Shown here in pieces: positions 16,814 to 25,889 of a stretch of DNA of 64,000 nt. Numbering within the stretch: the stretch's first letter is position 1; every line of letters begins with the position of its first letter. Under the pieces are notes generated by a model, which saw only the letters and a program-made list of their open reading frames with translations, had not been told where the DNA came from and ran no database searches. Source of the DNA: Clostridium sp. AM34-11AC (GTDB taxonomy: Bacteria; Bacillota; Clostridia; Lachnospirales; Lachnospiraceae); contig NZ_QWGL01000006.1 in the NCBI RefSeq assembly GCF_003435375.1, positions 63,289 to 127,288 on the forward strand, read 5' to 3'. A program made the translations under genes and the position numbers.

Positions 16814-17651
16814 TGATCTCCGGCCCCGCATCCTTTAAGTCTGTGATCACCAGGACCTCCTGAAGTCTGTCGAACCTCGCGGCAGGAATCAGGTATCCCG
16901 ATTTTGTCAGGTTGTCATTGTAGTCTACCGTGATGTCCGTGGCATATCCCACTAGGATTCCCGGCAGGAACTTTCCGCTGATATTAGAGGTGACGATCAT
17001 GTCGCCGTCCTTGATATCATCGTCCTTTTCCATGTAAGAAAGCTTTAAGCGGCCCTCTTTAAAGAGCTGCAGATCACCTGCCACGATGCAGGAGTCCCCG
17101 GACTGCTGTGCCATGGCACTCACACGGCTGGAATCATCAATGATGGAGCGGACCGTGGCGTAGTTCGCGCCCACGTCTGTGACGATGCCAACAAGACCGC
17201 CGCCTGCGATGACATTCATGTCCTCCTTGATTCCGTCATCAGACCCTTTGTCGATGCGAAATACGGAAAACCAGGAGCCGGAGTCCTTTGCGATGATCCG
17301 GGCACCGATCTTATGGTACTGCATGTACTCCTGATCCAGCTCGTAGAGGCTTCTTAAACGCTCTAACTCAAACTGTTCGGAGCGGAGTCTCGTGTTCTCT
17401 TCCGTCAGTTCATCCACTCTCGTCTTTAAGGTCTCATTCTCCGCCAGTGCCGTCTTAAGCTTTCCGACACTGCTCAGTTCATTGTAGAGGCCGCCGCCAA
17501 CCCGGTTCACGCCGGACTGGATCGGCACCAGCACATAGCCTACCGCGGTTCTCAGCGGGTTTAAGATGCTTCCCTTGATGGTCGTGATTCCGATCATGCA
17601 GACGCAGAGAAGCGACAGTCCAAATAGAAAATATTTCGTATTGTTTTTCAT
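16806..17651 (-). CDS. mreC: Rod shape-determining protein MreC
   Basis: 281 residues: one N-terminal transmembrane segment (about 8-27), a coiled coil (about 65-105), then the beta-barrel region with DKGSDDGIKEDMNVIAGGGLVGIV and VTSNISGKFLPGILVG. Its ATG overlaps the radC stop (ATGA). It is a periplasm-side scaffold for the elongation machinery. MreB, normally encoded directly upstream, is not here. Confidence 0.94.
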   Translation of the reverse strand: MKNNTKYFLFGLSLLCVCMIGITTIKGSILNPLRTAVGYVLVPIQSGVNRVGGGLYNELSSVGKLKTALAENETLKTRVDELTEENTRLRSEQFELERLRSLYELDQEYMQYHKIGARIIAKDSGSWFSVFRIDKGSDDGIKEDMNVIAGGGLVGIVTDVGANYATVRSIIDDSSRVSAMAQQSGDSCIVAGDLQLFKEGRLKLSYMEKDDDIKDGDMIVTSNISGKFLPGILVGYATDITVDYNDNLTKSGYLIPAARFDRLQEVLVITDLKDAGPEINE

Positions 17652-18355
17652 GTTTCAAAAATTCCCCGTTCTCTAAGGCTCACATAGGAATTATCTCCGA
17701 TAATGATATGGTCTAAAAGCGGGACTCCCATAAGACTCCCTGCTTCCCGGACCCGTTCTGTGAAGAGGCAGTCTTCCCGGCTGGGTGCCGGGTCCCCGCT
17801 GGGATGGTTGTGGAGCAGGATGATCCCGCAGGCCCTGAAGCGCAGCGCCTCGATATAGATCTCCCGCGGTGTCGCGCAGGATGCGTTCACCGTTCCCCTG
17901 GAGACTGTGATGTCCCTCAACAGAATATTTTTCGTGTTCAGGAGCAGAAGCTTTAAGTTCTCCTGCTCTAAATGGCGCATTTCCTCCATATAAAAAGCCG
18001 CCACTTTCGACGGTGCGTCAAAGACGATGGTCTTCTCCGATGCCGCCGCCTTCCAGATTCTGGCGGAGAGTTCTCCGATACAGGCAAGCTGGATCGCCTT
18101 CACCTCACCGACACCGCGGATCTCCTTATAGTCTTCCACTGTTCCATGGAGAAGTCCTGCGAGTCCCGGCGGATTTCCGGCATTTAAGATCTCCTCCGCC
18201 ATGTCCCGCACCGGGATATTTTTCGTCCCGGAGCGCAGGATCACGGAGAGAAGCTCCGCGTCCGAGAGGGATACCGGACCTTTCTCCAGCACCTTCTCAT
18301 AGGGGCGTTCTGAGATCGGAAGCCCCTTCATTGTCTTTCCATTTTTCTTTTCCAT
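17648..18355 (-). CDS. radC: RadC family (JAB/MPN domain) protein
   Basis: About 235 residues. An N-terminal helix-hairpin-helix region (LSDAELLSVILRSGT, IRGVGEVKAIQL) precedes a C-terminal JAB metalloprotease-like domain with HNHPSGDPAPSRED. Despite the name a DNA repair role is doubtful. The ATG at 18355 has AAAGGCGG upstream; a GTG at 18391 lacks a well-placed RBS. It is the usual neighbour of mre genes. Confidence 0.93.
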   Translation of the reverse strand: MEKKNGKTMKGLPISERPYEKVLEKGPVSLSDAELLSVILRSGTKNIPVRDMAEEILNAGNPPGLAGLLHGTVEDYKEIRGVGEVKAIQLACIGELSARIWKAAASEKTIVFDAPSKVAAFYMEEMRHLEQENLKLLLLNTKNILLRDITVSRGTVNASCATPREIYIEALRFRACGIILLHNHPSGDPAPSREDCLFTERVREAGSLMGVPLLDHIIIGDNSYVSLRERGIFET

Positions 18356-18414
18356 ACTGACATTCCGCCTTTCCTGTCTCTCCAAGTACACGATACGGCA
18401 GATGTCCCCTTTTC

Positions 18415-18666
18415 CTACAGAAAATGGTAAATTAAAATTGCAATGATCACGCCGATGATGCTCGCCATCGTGATCCGGATGCTGAGTCCGAACGTGATCA
18501 CGAGGATCCCGAGGTTAAGGATCAGTGGATCGTTAAGACCAAAGGATTCTCCAAAATTCAACCAGGAAAGTCCCGGCACCTTCGCTGTCATCTCCCCGAT
18601 AAAGCCTCCCAAAACGATTCCGGAAAGCAGAAGGAGAAGCAGCGCCCAGGAACTTTTACTCTTCAT
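18415..18666 (-). CDS. DUF4321 small membrane protein
   Basis: 83 residues with an N-terminal hydrophobic segment (about 7-27) and a C-terminal one (about 48-82) joined by VPGLSWLNFGESFGLNDP. This arrangement is that of DUF4321 proteins, which often precede radC and mre genes in Clostridia. Function unknown. It lies 60 bp upstream of radC. Confidence 0.8.
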   Translation of the reverse strand: MKSKSSWALLLLLLSGIVLGGFIGEMTAKVPGLSWLNFGESFGLNDPLILNLGILVITFGLSIRITMASIIGVIIAILIYHFL

Positions 18667-18797
18667 ACTGTTTCATTCCTCTCGATCGCTGGAACTGCGC
18701 ATGATCGTCAGTCCCGGCGGCTGTTTGTTTCGCCTATGCAGGAAATTTTAGCATATTTCACGCCCAAAAACAATGAGTTAAGAAAAAGTTCACACTC

Positions 18798-20078
18798 TTA
18801 CAGTGTCACGATCCCTGCATCCACTAACTTCTGAAGGGACATTAAGATACCGAGCTTCGCATGATACCATGTGAGTCCGCCCTGGAAGTATACCGCGTAC
18901 GGCGGCTTGATCGGACCGTCTGCGGAAAGTTCGATTGAGGACCCCTGAACGAACGCTCCTGCTGCCATGATGACATCAGAATCGTATCCCGGCATCGCCC
19001 ACGGCTCCGGAGTCACGAAGCTGTCCACCGGCGCTGCCGCCTGGATGCCCTCGCAGAACTTGATGACGCCTTCCGGTGTTCCGAAGGTGATGGCCTGGAT
19101 GATATCGTGACGACTCTCAGTGCCGTTCGGAACGACGCCGAAGCCCAGCTTCTCGTACACGTTTGCTGCGAAAATCGCGCCCTTTAACGCACCAGCAACA
19201 ACGGTCGGAGACAGGAAAAGTCCCTGGTAGAGAGACTGGCTGACACCGAGGCTGGCACCAACCTCTTTTCCGAGACCCGGAGCTGTCAGGCGGTATGCCG
19301 CCCGCTCCACGCAGTCCCTGCGTCCGACGATATAGCCGCCGATCGGGGCAAGTCCGCCGCCCGGGTTCTTAATTAAGGAACCGACGATCATGTCCGCTCC
19401 CACATCTGTCGGCTCCATCTCCTCCACGAACTCGCCGTAGCAGTTATCTACCATGCAGATCACATCCGGCTTGATAGACTTGATAAAGGAGATCAGCTCG
19501 CCGATACGCTTTACGGATAAGGTTGGTCTTGTGGCATATCCCTTGGAGCGCTGGATCTCGATGAGTTTTGTTCGCTCATTGATAGCTTTTTTGATGTTCT
19601 CAAAGTCGAAATCACCGTTCGGAAGAAGATCCACCTGGCTGTAGGTAATGCCGAACTCCTTTAAGGAACCGACAGAATCACGGATTCCGATGACTTCCTC
19701 TAAAGTATCGTACGGTTTTCCTACTGGGGAAAGGATCTCATCGCCCGGGCGGAGATTTCCGGAAAGAGCAATGGTAAGCGCATGGGTTCCGGAGATCAGC
19801 TGTGGGCGGACAAGGGCGTCCTCGCCGTGGAATGCCTTCGCATAGACTTCCTCCAACGTGTCACGTCCAAGGTCATTGTAGCCGTATCCCGTAGTTCCGG
19901 CGAAATGGATATCGCTGACTCTCGCCTCCTGCATGGCTTTAATGACCTTTAACTGATTGTATTCTGCTGTCTTATCGATGGCCTCGAAACGGTCGTGCAG
20001 GCTTTTCTCGATCTCTCTTCCATAATTTAAAACCTTCTCAGAGATTCCAAGCTCTCCGTACATCTTTATAAGTTCCAT
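18798..20078 (-). CDS. PLP-dependent methionine gamma-lyase / aluminium resistance family protein (YnbB-like)
   Basis: A 426-residue fold-type I aminotransferase-like protein. IHFAGTTGYGYNDLGRDTLE, LISGTHALTIALSGNLRPGD and GSLIKNPGGGLAPIGGYIVG (with the likely PLP lysine in LIKNPGG) are family blocks. The family is annotated aluminium resistance or methionine gamma-lyase; the true substrate is unclear. The ATG at 20078 has AAAGGAG upstream and overlaps the end of miaA by 13 bp. In B. subtilis ynbB also lies close to miaA. Confidence 0.88.
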   Translation of the reverse strand: MELIKMYGELGISEKVLNYGREIEKSLHDRFEAIDKTAEYNQLKVIKAMQEARVSDIHFAGTTGYGYNDLGRDTLEEVYAKAFHGEDALVRPQLISGTHALTIALSGNLRPGDEILSPVGKPYDTLEEVIGIRDSVGSLKEFGITYSQVDLLPNGDFDFENIKKAINERTKLIEIQRSKGYATRPTLSVKRIGELISFIKSIKPDVICMVDNCYGEFVEEMEPTDVGADMIVGSLIKNPGGGLAPIGGYIVGRRDCVERAAYRLTAPGLGKEVGASLGVSQSLYQGLFLSPTVVAGALKGAIFAANVYEKLGFGVVPNGTESRHDIIQAITFGTPEGVIKFCEGIQAAAPVDSFVTPEPWAMPGYDSDVIMAAGAFVQGSSIELSADGPIKPPYAVYFQGGLTWYHAKLGILMSLQKLVDAGIVTL

Positions 20079-21043
20079 GATTTCTCCTTTTTTCTAACTG
20101 CCATAATGTTTCTTTCGCGCAGATCCTCAAGCATCCACATGAGGATCTTTTCCCTATCAAAATCAAAGTTTCCCTGATCCACCCAGGTAACTTCTTTTTC
20201 TCTCTTAAACCAGGTGAGCTGGCGCTTCGCGAAGTGTCTGGTGTCGCGCTTAATGATGTAGACCGCCTCATCTAAGGAGATCGTTCCATCCAGGGCATCC
20301 AGGATCTCTTTGTATCCAAGCCCCTGCATGGACACCATATCTCTCGTGCAGCCCATCTCCTTCAACTTTTCCACTTCCGCCAGCAGGCCGTTCTTCATCA
20401 TGAGATCCACCCGCAGGTCGATCCTCTGATACAGGCGTTCGCGATCCATGTTCAGTACATAGTAAGCGAAGTTGTATGGCGATTCTTTCTGCCGCTCCGC
20501 CTCGTTATGTTCGGATATCTTTGTCCCGGTTTTCTTGTAAAACTCCAGGGCGCGGATTACACGCTTCACGTTGTTCTCGTGGATCGCCTCTGCGGACTCC
20601 GGGTCCACTTCCTTTAACATATCGTGAAGGTAAGACGCGCCTTTTTCTGCCGCCAGGCACTCCAATTCTTCCCTGTATCCCGTATCACTGTCATTTTCCG
20701 TAAAATCGATATCGTTCACCAGTGCCTGGATATAAAAGCCGGTGCCTCCAGCGATGATCGGGATATGTCCGGCGGCGTAGATCTCCTCCATGGCCTGCTT
20801 TGCGAGTCTCTGGAAAACGACCACGTTAAATTCATCCCACGGATCCAGAACATCGATCAGGTGATGTCTGACACCGTCCATCTCCTCCTTCGTCACCTTT
20901 GCGGAACCGATATCCATGTGGCGGTACACCTGCATGGAATCGGCACTGATGATCTCGCCGCCGACCTTTTTCGCGAGTTCCACCGACAGGGCGGTCTTTC
21001 CGGACGCCGTCGGCCCGGTGATTATGATCAAAGGCTTTTTCAT
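20066..21043 (-). CDS. miaA: tRNA dimethylallyltransferase
   Basis: Adds a dimethylallyl group to A37 of tRNAs reading UNN codons; MiaB (25890) then methylthiolates it, so both steps are in one operon. The P-loop GPTASGKTALS is near residue 10; SADSMQVYRHMDIGSAK and the IAGGTGFYIQALV block follow. 325 residues. It overlaps the mutL stop by one base (TAATG). Confidence 0.96.
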   Translation of the reverse strand: MKKPLIIITGPTASGKTALSVELAKKVGGEIISADSMQVYRHMDIGSAKVTKEEMDGVRHHLIDVLDPWDEFNVVVFQRLAKQAMEEIYAAGHIPIIAGGTGFYIQALVNDIDFTENDSDTGYREELECLAAEKGASYLHDMLKEVDPESAEAIHENNVKRVIRALEFYKKTGTKISEHNEAERQKESPYNFAYYVLNMDRERLYQRIDLRVDLMMKNGLLAEVEKLKEMGCTRDMVSMQGLGYKEILDALDGTISLDEAVYIIKRDTRHFAKRQLTWFKREKEVTWVDQGNFDFDREKILMWMLEDLRERNIMAVRKKEKSWNL

Positions 21044-23067
21044 TATATGATCCTCTTGAATTTCTTTTCCATCTCATATTTGCTGATCGCGACGATCGTC
21101 GGTCTTCCGTGCGGGCAGTTATATGGATTCTCCAGTTTTAACAGTTCATCGATGAGCTTATCCGCTTCGGCGAAGGACAGCTCGTTGTTTCCCTTTACCG
21201 CCGCCTTGCAGGACATGGTGGCGATCCGGTCGTAGATGGACTCCACATTCTTTCCCATACTCTCATCGGAGAGTCCGTCGATGAGTTCCATCAGAAGGTC
21301 CTTTTTCGCCAGGGAGAACAGATTGTCCGGCACCGCCCGCACCGCGTACTCGTTTCCGCCGAAAGGCTCGATCTCGAAGCCGATGTCCGTAAACACCTTC
21401 ATGTGGCGTTTTAAGAGATCCGCCTCCTGTAAGGAAAGTGTCAGGATGATCGGCGGGCTCACGAGCTGGGAGGTGTATTCCCTCGTCTTTAGGGACGCGA
21501 AGTTCTTCTCGAAGAGGACCTTCTCGTGGGCGGCATGCTGGTCAATAATGTAGAGACTGCCGTCGTACTCCACAAGCCAGTAAGTCTCGAAGACCTGGCC
21601 GATCAGACGGTGGCGCTTTCTCGCGGTTTCCGAGAGAAGGCGGTTGTCGAACATTTCCATCTGCTTAGGAAGCGCTTCCTTCTCTGCCAGAGGTGCTTCT
21701 TTCTCAGCCGGGACCGCTTTCTTCGCAGCCAAAGCCGCACCTGTCGTCTCCGGAGCTTTCTCTTCCAAAGCCGCAGGCATCGCTGCCGCTCCTGTCTCGT
21801 TTGGCTGCTGTGCCTGTGCGCGTTCCGGCGGCAGTTCCCTTGTCAGCGGTTTCGGCGGCAGGATCCATTCGCTCTTCTGCTTCTTCTCCCCGTAGGCCGG
21901 TCGTTCCTCGCGGATGCCCATGGCTTCCATGCGCCGGTGCTCAAAAGGTTCCGGACCGCGGGCGTTCTTTACGGGCTCACTCATCCCGCTTCCCGGGATC
22001 GGATTTCCCGCCGCGGCAGTCTCTTTTTTCTCAAGCTCGCGCTCTTCCCGCTCCGACATGAGGCTCACGTTCGGAATCAATTCTTTCCCGGAAAGGGCGT
22101 CCACCACCGCCTGGCAGATCACCCGGTACATGTTCTCGCCGTCCTTGAAGCGAAGCTCCATCTTTGACGGATGTACGTTCACATCGATAAACTCCGGCTC
22201 CACGGTGAGGTGCAGCAGCGTGAAGGGATATTTGTGCTGCATCATATAGCTCTTGTACCCGTCCTCGATGGCCTTGGACACGAGTCCGCTCTTAATGTAC
22301 CGCCCGTTGATGAAATAATTCTCAAAATTTCTGTTTCCCCGGGCGATCACCGGCTTTCCGATAAATCCGGAGATCTTCACGATTCCGTTTGACACCTCCA
22401 CCGGGAGAAGGTTTGCCGCGATCTCCCGCCCGTAGACGGTGTAGATAATGTCTTTCAGGTTGTGATTCCCCGAGGTGTGGAGACGGCTCTGGTTATTCAC
22501 GATAAGCCGGATGGAGATCTCTGGGTGGGACAGGGCGATCTTTTCCACGAGATCTGTCACGTGTGCCCCTTCCGTGGTCTCCGTCTTCAAAAATTTCCGT
22601 CTGGCAGGTGTGTTGAAAAAGAGGTTCCTGGAGATAAATGTGGTTCCGTCCGGCGCGCCGATCTCCTCAAGGCCTTTCTCCTCGCCGCCTTCGATCCTGT
22701 ATCTGGATCCCGTGAGGCTGCCAGAGGTCTTTGTGATCAGTTCCACCTGAGAGACGGCCGCGATACTGGAAAGTGCCTCGCCACGGAATCCAAGGGAAGA
22801 GACCGTGAGCAGATCTTCCGCTGTCCGGATCTTACTGGTGGAGTGGCGAAGAAACGCTAACGGAAGCTCTTCCTTCTTGATCCCGCATCCATTGTCCGTG
22901 ATCCGGATAAACCCGATACCGCCCTGACGGATCTCCACGGTGATCGCCGTGGAACCGGCATCAATGGCGTTTTCCATTAACTCTTTCACCACGGAAGCAG
23001 GCCGCTCCACAACCTCTCCCGCAGCGATCTGGTTGATCGTACTCTGATCCAGCACCTGAATCGGCAT
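21043..23067 (-). CDS. mutL: DNA mismatch repair protein MutL
   Basis: 674 residues. The GHKL ATPase N-terminus has INQIAAGEVVERPASVVKEL, DNGCGI and TSKI...GFRGEAL. A low-complexity Ala/Glu/Lys linker spans about residues 360-475. The C-terminal domain has DQHAAHEKVLFE, SCKAAVKG and CPHGRPT, the metal-site motifs of the endonuclease type of MutL. It follows mutS after 97 bp. Confidence 0.97.
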   Translation of the reverse strand: MPIQVLDQSTINQIAAGEVVERPASVVKELMENAIDAGSTAITVEIRQGGIGFIRITDNGCGIKKEELPLAFLRHSTSKIRTAEDLLTVSSLGFRGEALSSIAAVSQVELITKTSGSLTGSRYRIEGGEEKGLEEIGAPDGTTFISRNLFFNTPARRKFLKTETTEGAHVTDLVEKIALSHPEISIRLIVNNQSRLHTSGNHNLKDIIYTVYGREIAANLLPVEVSNGIVKISGFIGKPVIARGNRNFENYFINGRYIKSGLVSKAIEDGYKSYMMQHKYPFTLLHLTVEPEFIDVNVHPSKMELRFKDGENMYRVICQAVVDALSGKELIPNVSLMSEREERELEKKETAAAGNPIPGSGMSEPVKNARGPEPFEHRRMEAMGIREERPAYGEKKQKSEWILPPKPLTRELPPERAQAQQPNETGAAAMPAALEEKAPETTGAALAAKKAVPAEKEAPLAEKEALPKQMEMFDNRLLSETARKRHRLIGQVFETYWLVEYDGSLYIIDQHAAHEKVLFEKNFASLKTREYTSQLVSPPIILTLSLQEADLLKRHMKVFTDIGFEIEPFGGNEYAVRAVPDNLFSLAKKDLLMELIDGLSDESMGKNVESIYDRIATMSCKAAVKGNNELSFAEADKLIDELLKLENPYNCPHGRPTIVAISKYEMEKKFKRII

Positions 23068-23164
23068 AGTCTCTCTCCCTCTCTTTCATATTTTACCCTC
23101 GCCGGTATTTGTCTTTCATGCCGTTTCATGCGAAAACCCGCACCCACAAGGTTTTTTCGTATCA

Positions 23165-25846
23165 TTACTGCCAGCGGTTCTTAAGCTTCGTCTGCAGTCT
23201 GTACAGCGTATTCAACGCATCGATCGGGGTCATGCTGGAAAGCTCCAGATCCCCGAGTTCCTTTATGATATCGTCGTCCTTCACCGTGTCAAAGATGGAC
23301 ATCTGGTTGAGATCCACCTCGTCCGGCTTCGCCACCGCCTTGTGCTGCGGGGACGCACTCATCTGGGCGATCTCCTTTGCCTGGGCCGTGATGTCGGCGC
23401 TGGCAAGCTCCTCCACGAGTTCCTTCGCACGGGCGATGACCGGCTCCGGTACTCCCGCAAGCTTCGCTACCTGGATTCCGTAACTCTTGTCTGCTCCGCC
23501 CTTTACAATCTTTCTGAGGAACACGATATCGTCCCCCTGTTCCTTAACGGCGATACAGTAGTTGTTAACTCCGCTTATAGTTCCCTCAAGTTCCGTGAGC
23601 TCATGGTAATGAGTCGCAAACAATGTCTTCGCGCCGAGGATCTTCGGGTTGCTGATGTGCTCGATGACCGCCCAGGCAATGGACAGGCCATCGAAGGTAC
23701 TCGTACCTCGGCCGATCTCATCGAGGACAAGAAGACTGTTCTTTGTGGCGTTTCTCAGGATATTCGCCACCTCTGTCATCTCAACCATAAACGTACTCTG
23801 GCCGGAAGCCAGGTCATCGGAGGCGCCGACTCTCGTAAAGATCCTGTCGCAGATTCCAATGTTAGCCTCGTCTGCCGGGACAAAGCTTCCGATCTGTGCC
23901 ATGAGGACGATGAGGGCTGTCTGTCTCATATAGGTGGACTTACCGGCCATGTTCGGTCCCGTGATGACGGAGATCCTGTTCTTTCCATTGTCCAGATATG
24001 TATCGTTTGCGACAAACAGACTGTCCTTGATCATCTTCTCAACCACCGGATGGCGTCCGTTCTTGATGTTGATAACGCCTTTTTCGTTGATCTTCGGCTT
24101 CACATAGTTATTTCTCATGGACACCGTGGACAGGGATGTGAACACGTCAATGCCCGCAATAGCCTTCGCGGTACTCTGGATCCGCAGGACTTCCGCCGCG
24201 ATCTGATCACGCACGTCGCAGAACAGGTCATACTCTAAGGTGTAGAGGCGGTCCTCCGCGCCCATGATGATGTCTTCCAGCTCTTTCAGGCGGTCTGTGG
24301 TGTACCGCTCTGCGTTTGTCAGCGTCTGTTTACGGATAAAGTACTCCGGAACTAAGTCCTTGAAGGAGTTCGTCACCTCAAAATAGTAGCCGAACACCTT
24401 GTTGTACTTGATCTTCAGATTTTTAATCCCTGTCTTTTCCTTCTCCTCCGTCTCAAGATCCGCCAGCCATGCCTTCCCCTCAGTCTTCGCCTTCCGGTAC
24501 TTGTCGGCTTCCTCGCTGTATCCGTCCTTGATGATGTTTCCCTCGCGGACCGTGATCGGCGGCTCGTCGACAATGGAGCGGTCGATCAGCTCATAGAGGT
24601 CCCGGAGCGGGTCCAGGTCCTCATTCATCTTTTTTAAGAGCTCGCAGGAGAATTCTCCGAGAATATCTTTGATATACGGCAGCATCTCCAGGGAATTCTT
24701 AAAGGAGAGAAGGTCTCTCGGGTTCGCTGTCTTGTAACTGATGCGGCCCATGAGGCGTTCCAGGTCGTAGACGGAATTTAAGTATTCCCGGATCTCCTCC
24801 CTGGAAATATAGTTCATGTTCAGTTCCTCGATGGCCTGCTGACGGCGCTCGATCTCCTCTTTATCGATCAGCGGCTGTTCAATAAAAGAACGGAGAAGTC
24901 TCGCTCCCATGGCCGTCTTTGTCTTATCGAGAACCCAGAGCAGGGATCCGCGCTTCTGCTTTTCCCTTAAGGTCTCAACTAACTCCAGATTTCGTCTCGT
25001 GGAGGTGTCGATCATCATGAACTGACCTGTCGTATACGGTGTGATCTTCGTCAGATGGGACAGGTCATTCTTCTGCGTCTCATAGAGGTACTGAAGAACA
25101 GCACCGGAGGCGATCATTCCGTTCTCGTAGTCGCCCAGGCCCAGTCCTTCCAGACTCATCACATGGAAGTGCTCTTTTAAGATCTTTCTGCAGTCATCGT
25201 CCGAGAAAAACCTGTTTTCCAGGGCGGTCACGGCAAAATGATACCGTTCTTTTAACTCATCCATGTCCAGCCCGGACATAAAGAGTGCCTCGTTGCACAC
25301 GAGCTCCGACGGTGTGAACTTATTGATCTCATCAAGCAGTGCCCGCTCGCTCGTCACTTCTGTAACAAAAAAATCTCCGGTCGTAATGTCGACCGTCGCA
25401 ATTCCGTAATTGTTTCCGGTATACACAACCGCCATCAGGTAGTTGTTCTTTGTCTCATCCAGGGCCTGGGAGCTCGTGATGGTTCCCGGTGTCACAACGC
25501 GGATGACTTCGCGCTTTACGAGGCCCTTTGCGAGCTTCGGGTCCTCCATCTGCTCCGCGATAGCGACCTTATAGCCTTTCTGGACAAGTCTCGTGAGATA
25601 ACCTTCCACCGCGTGGAATGGCACACCGCACATCGGTGCCCGCTCTTCCAGGCCGCAGTCCTTTCCCGTCAGTGTCAGTTCCAGTTCTCTTGAAACCGTC
25701 TTGGCATCCTCAAAAAACATCTCGTAGAAATCACCCAACCGGTAAAAAAGGATACAGTCCGGATACTGTTTTTTTGTTTCGAGATAATGTGTCATCATTG
25801 GTGAAATCTGTCCCACGTCTTTTCTCCTATTCCTTAACATGCCCAC
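23165..25846 (-). CDS. mutS: DNA mismatch repair protein MutS
   Basis: 893 residues. The mismatch-recognition domain contains FYRLGDFYEMFFEDA (the F-x-E wedge). The ATPase has GPNMAGKSTYMRQ (near 625), the signature region, and DEIGRGTSTFDG, then ATHYHEL. The C-terminal tail carries a helix for tetramerisation. Standard MutS1 and cotranscribed with mutL. A small GC-rich hairpin lies in the 43-bp gap to miaB. Confidence 0.98.
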   Translation of the reverse strand: MGMLRNRRKDVGQISPMMTHYLETKKQYPDCILFYRLGDFYEMFFEDAKTVSRELELTLTGKDCGLEERAPMCGVPFHAVEGYLTRLVQKGYKVAIAEQMEDPKLAKGLVKREVIRVVTPGTITSSQALDETKNNYLMAVVYTGNNYGIATVDITTGDFFVTEVTSERALLDEINKFTPSELVCNEALFMSGLDMDELKERYHFAVTALENRFFSDDDCRKILKEHFHVMSLEGLGLGDYENGMIASGAVLQYLYETQKNDLSHLTKITPYTTGQFMMIDTSTRRNLELVETLREKQKRGSLLWVLDKTKTAMGARLLRSFIEQPLIDKEEIERRQQAIEELNMNYISREEIREYLNSVYDLERLMGRISYKTANPRDLLSFKNSLEMLPYIKDILGEFSCELLKKMNEDLDPLRDLYELIDRSIVDEPPITVREGNIIKDGYSEEADKYRKAKTEGKAWLADLETEEKEKTGIKNLKIKYNKVFGYYFEVTNSFKDLVPEYFIRKQTLTNAERYTTDRLKELEDIIMGAEDRLYTLEYDLFCDVRDQIAAEVLRIQSTAKAIAGIDVFTSLSTVSMRNNYVKPKINEKGVINIKNGRHPVVEKMIKDSLFVANDTYLDNGKNRISVITGPNMAGKSTYMRQTALIVLMAQIGSFVPADEANIGICDRIFTRVGASDDLASGQSTFMVEMTEVANILRNATKNSLLVLDEIGRGTSTFDGLSIAWAVIEHISNPKILGAKTLFATHYHELTELEGTISGVNNYCIAVKEQGDDIVFLRKIVKGGADKSYGIQVAKLAGVPEPVIARAKELVEELASADITAQAKEIAQMSASPQHKAVAKPDEVDLNQMSIFDTVKDDDIIKELGDLELSSMTPIDALNTLYRLQTKLKNRWQ

Positions 25847-25889
25847 AGCGCCCGAAGCACTCGGCTCCGGGCGTCACATGTGTTTCATC

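Noticed and set aside
21526..22167. 213-codon plus-strand ORF opposite mutL
   Set aside because: Shadow of mutL in a GC-rich stretch; composition is Arg/Leu/Phe-rich and matches no family.
23342..24238. 298-codon plus-strand ORF opposite mutS
   Set aside because: It is antisense to a well-supported MutS, has low-complexity His/Arg-rich translation and no RBS.
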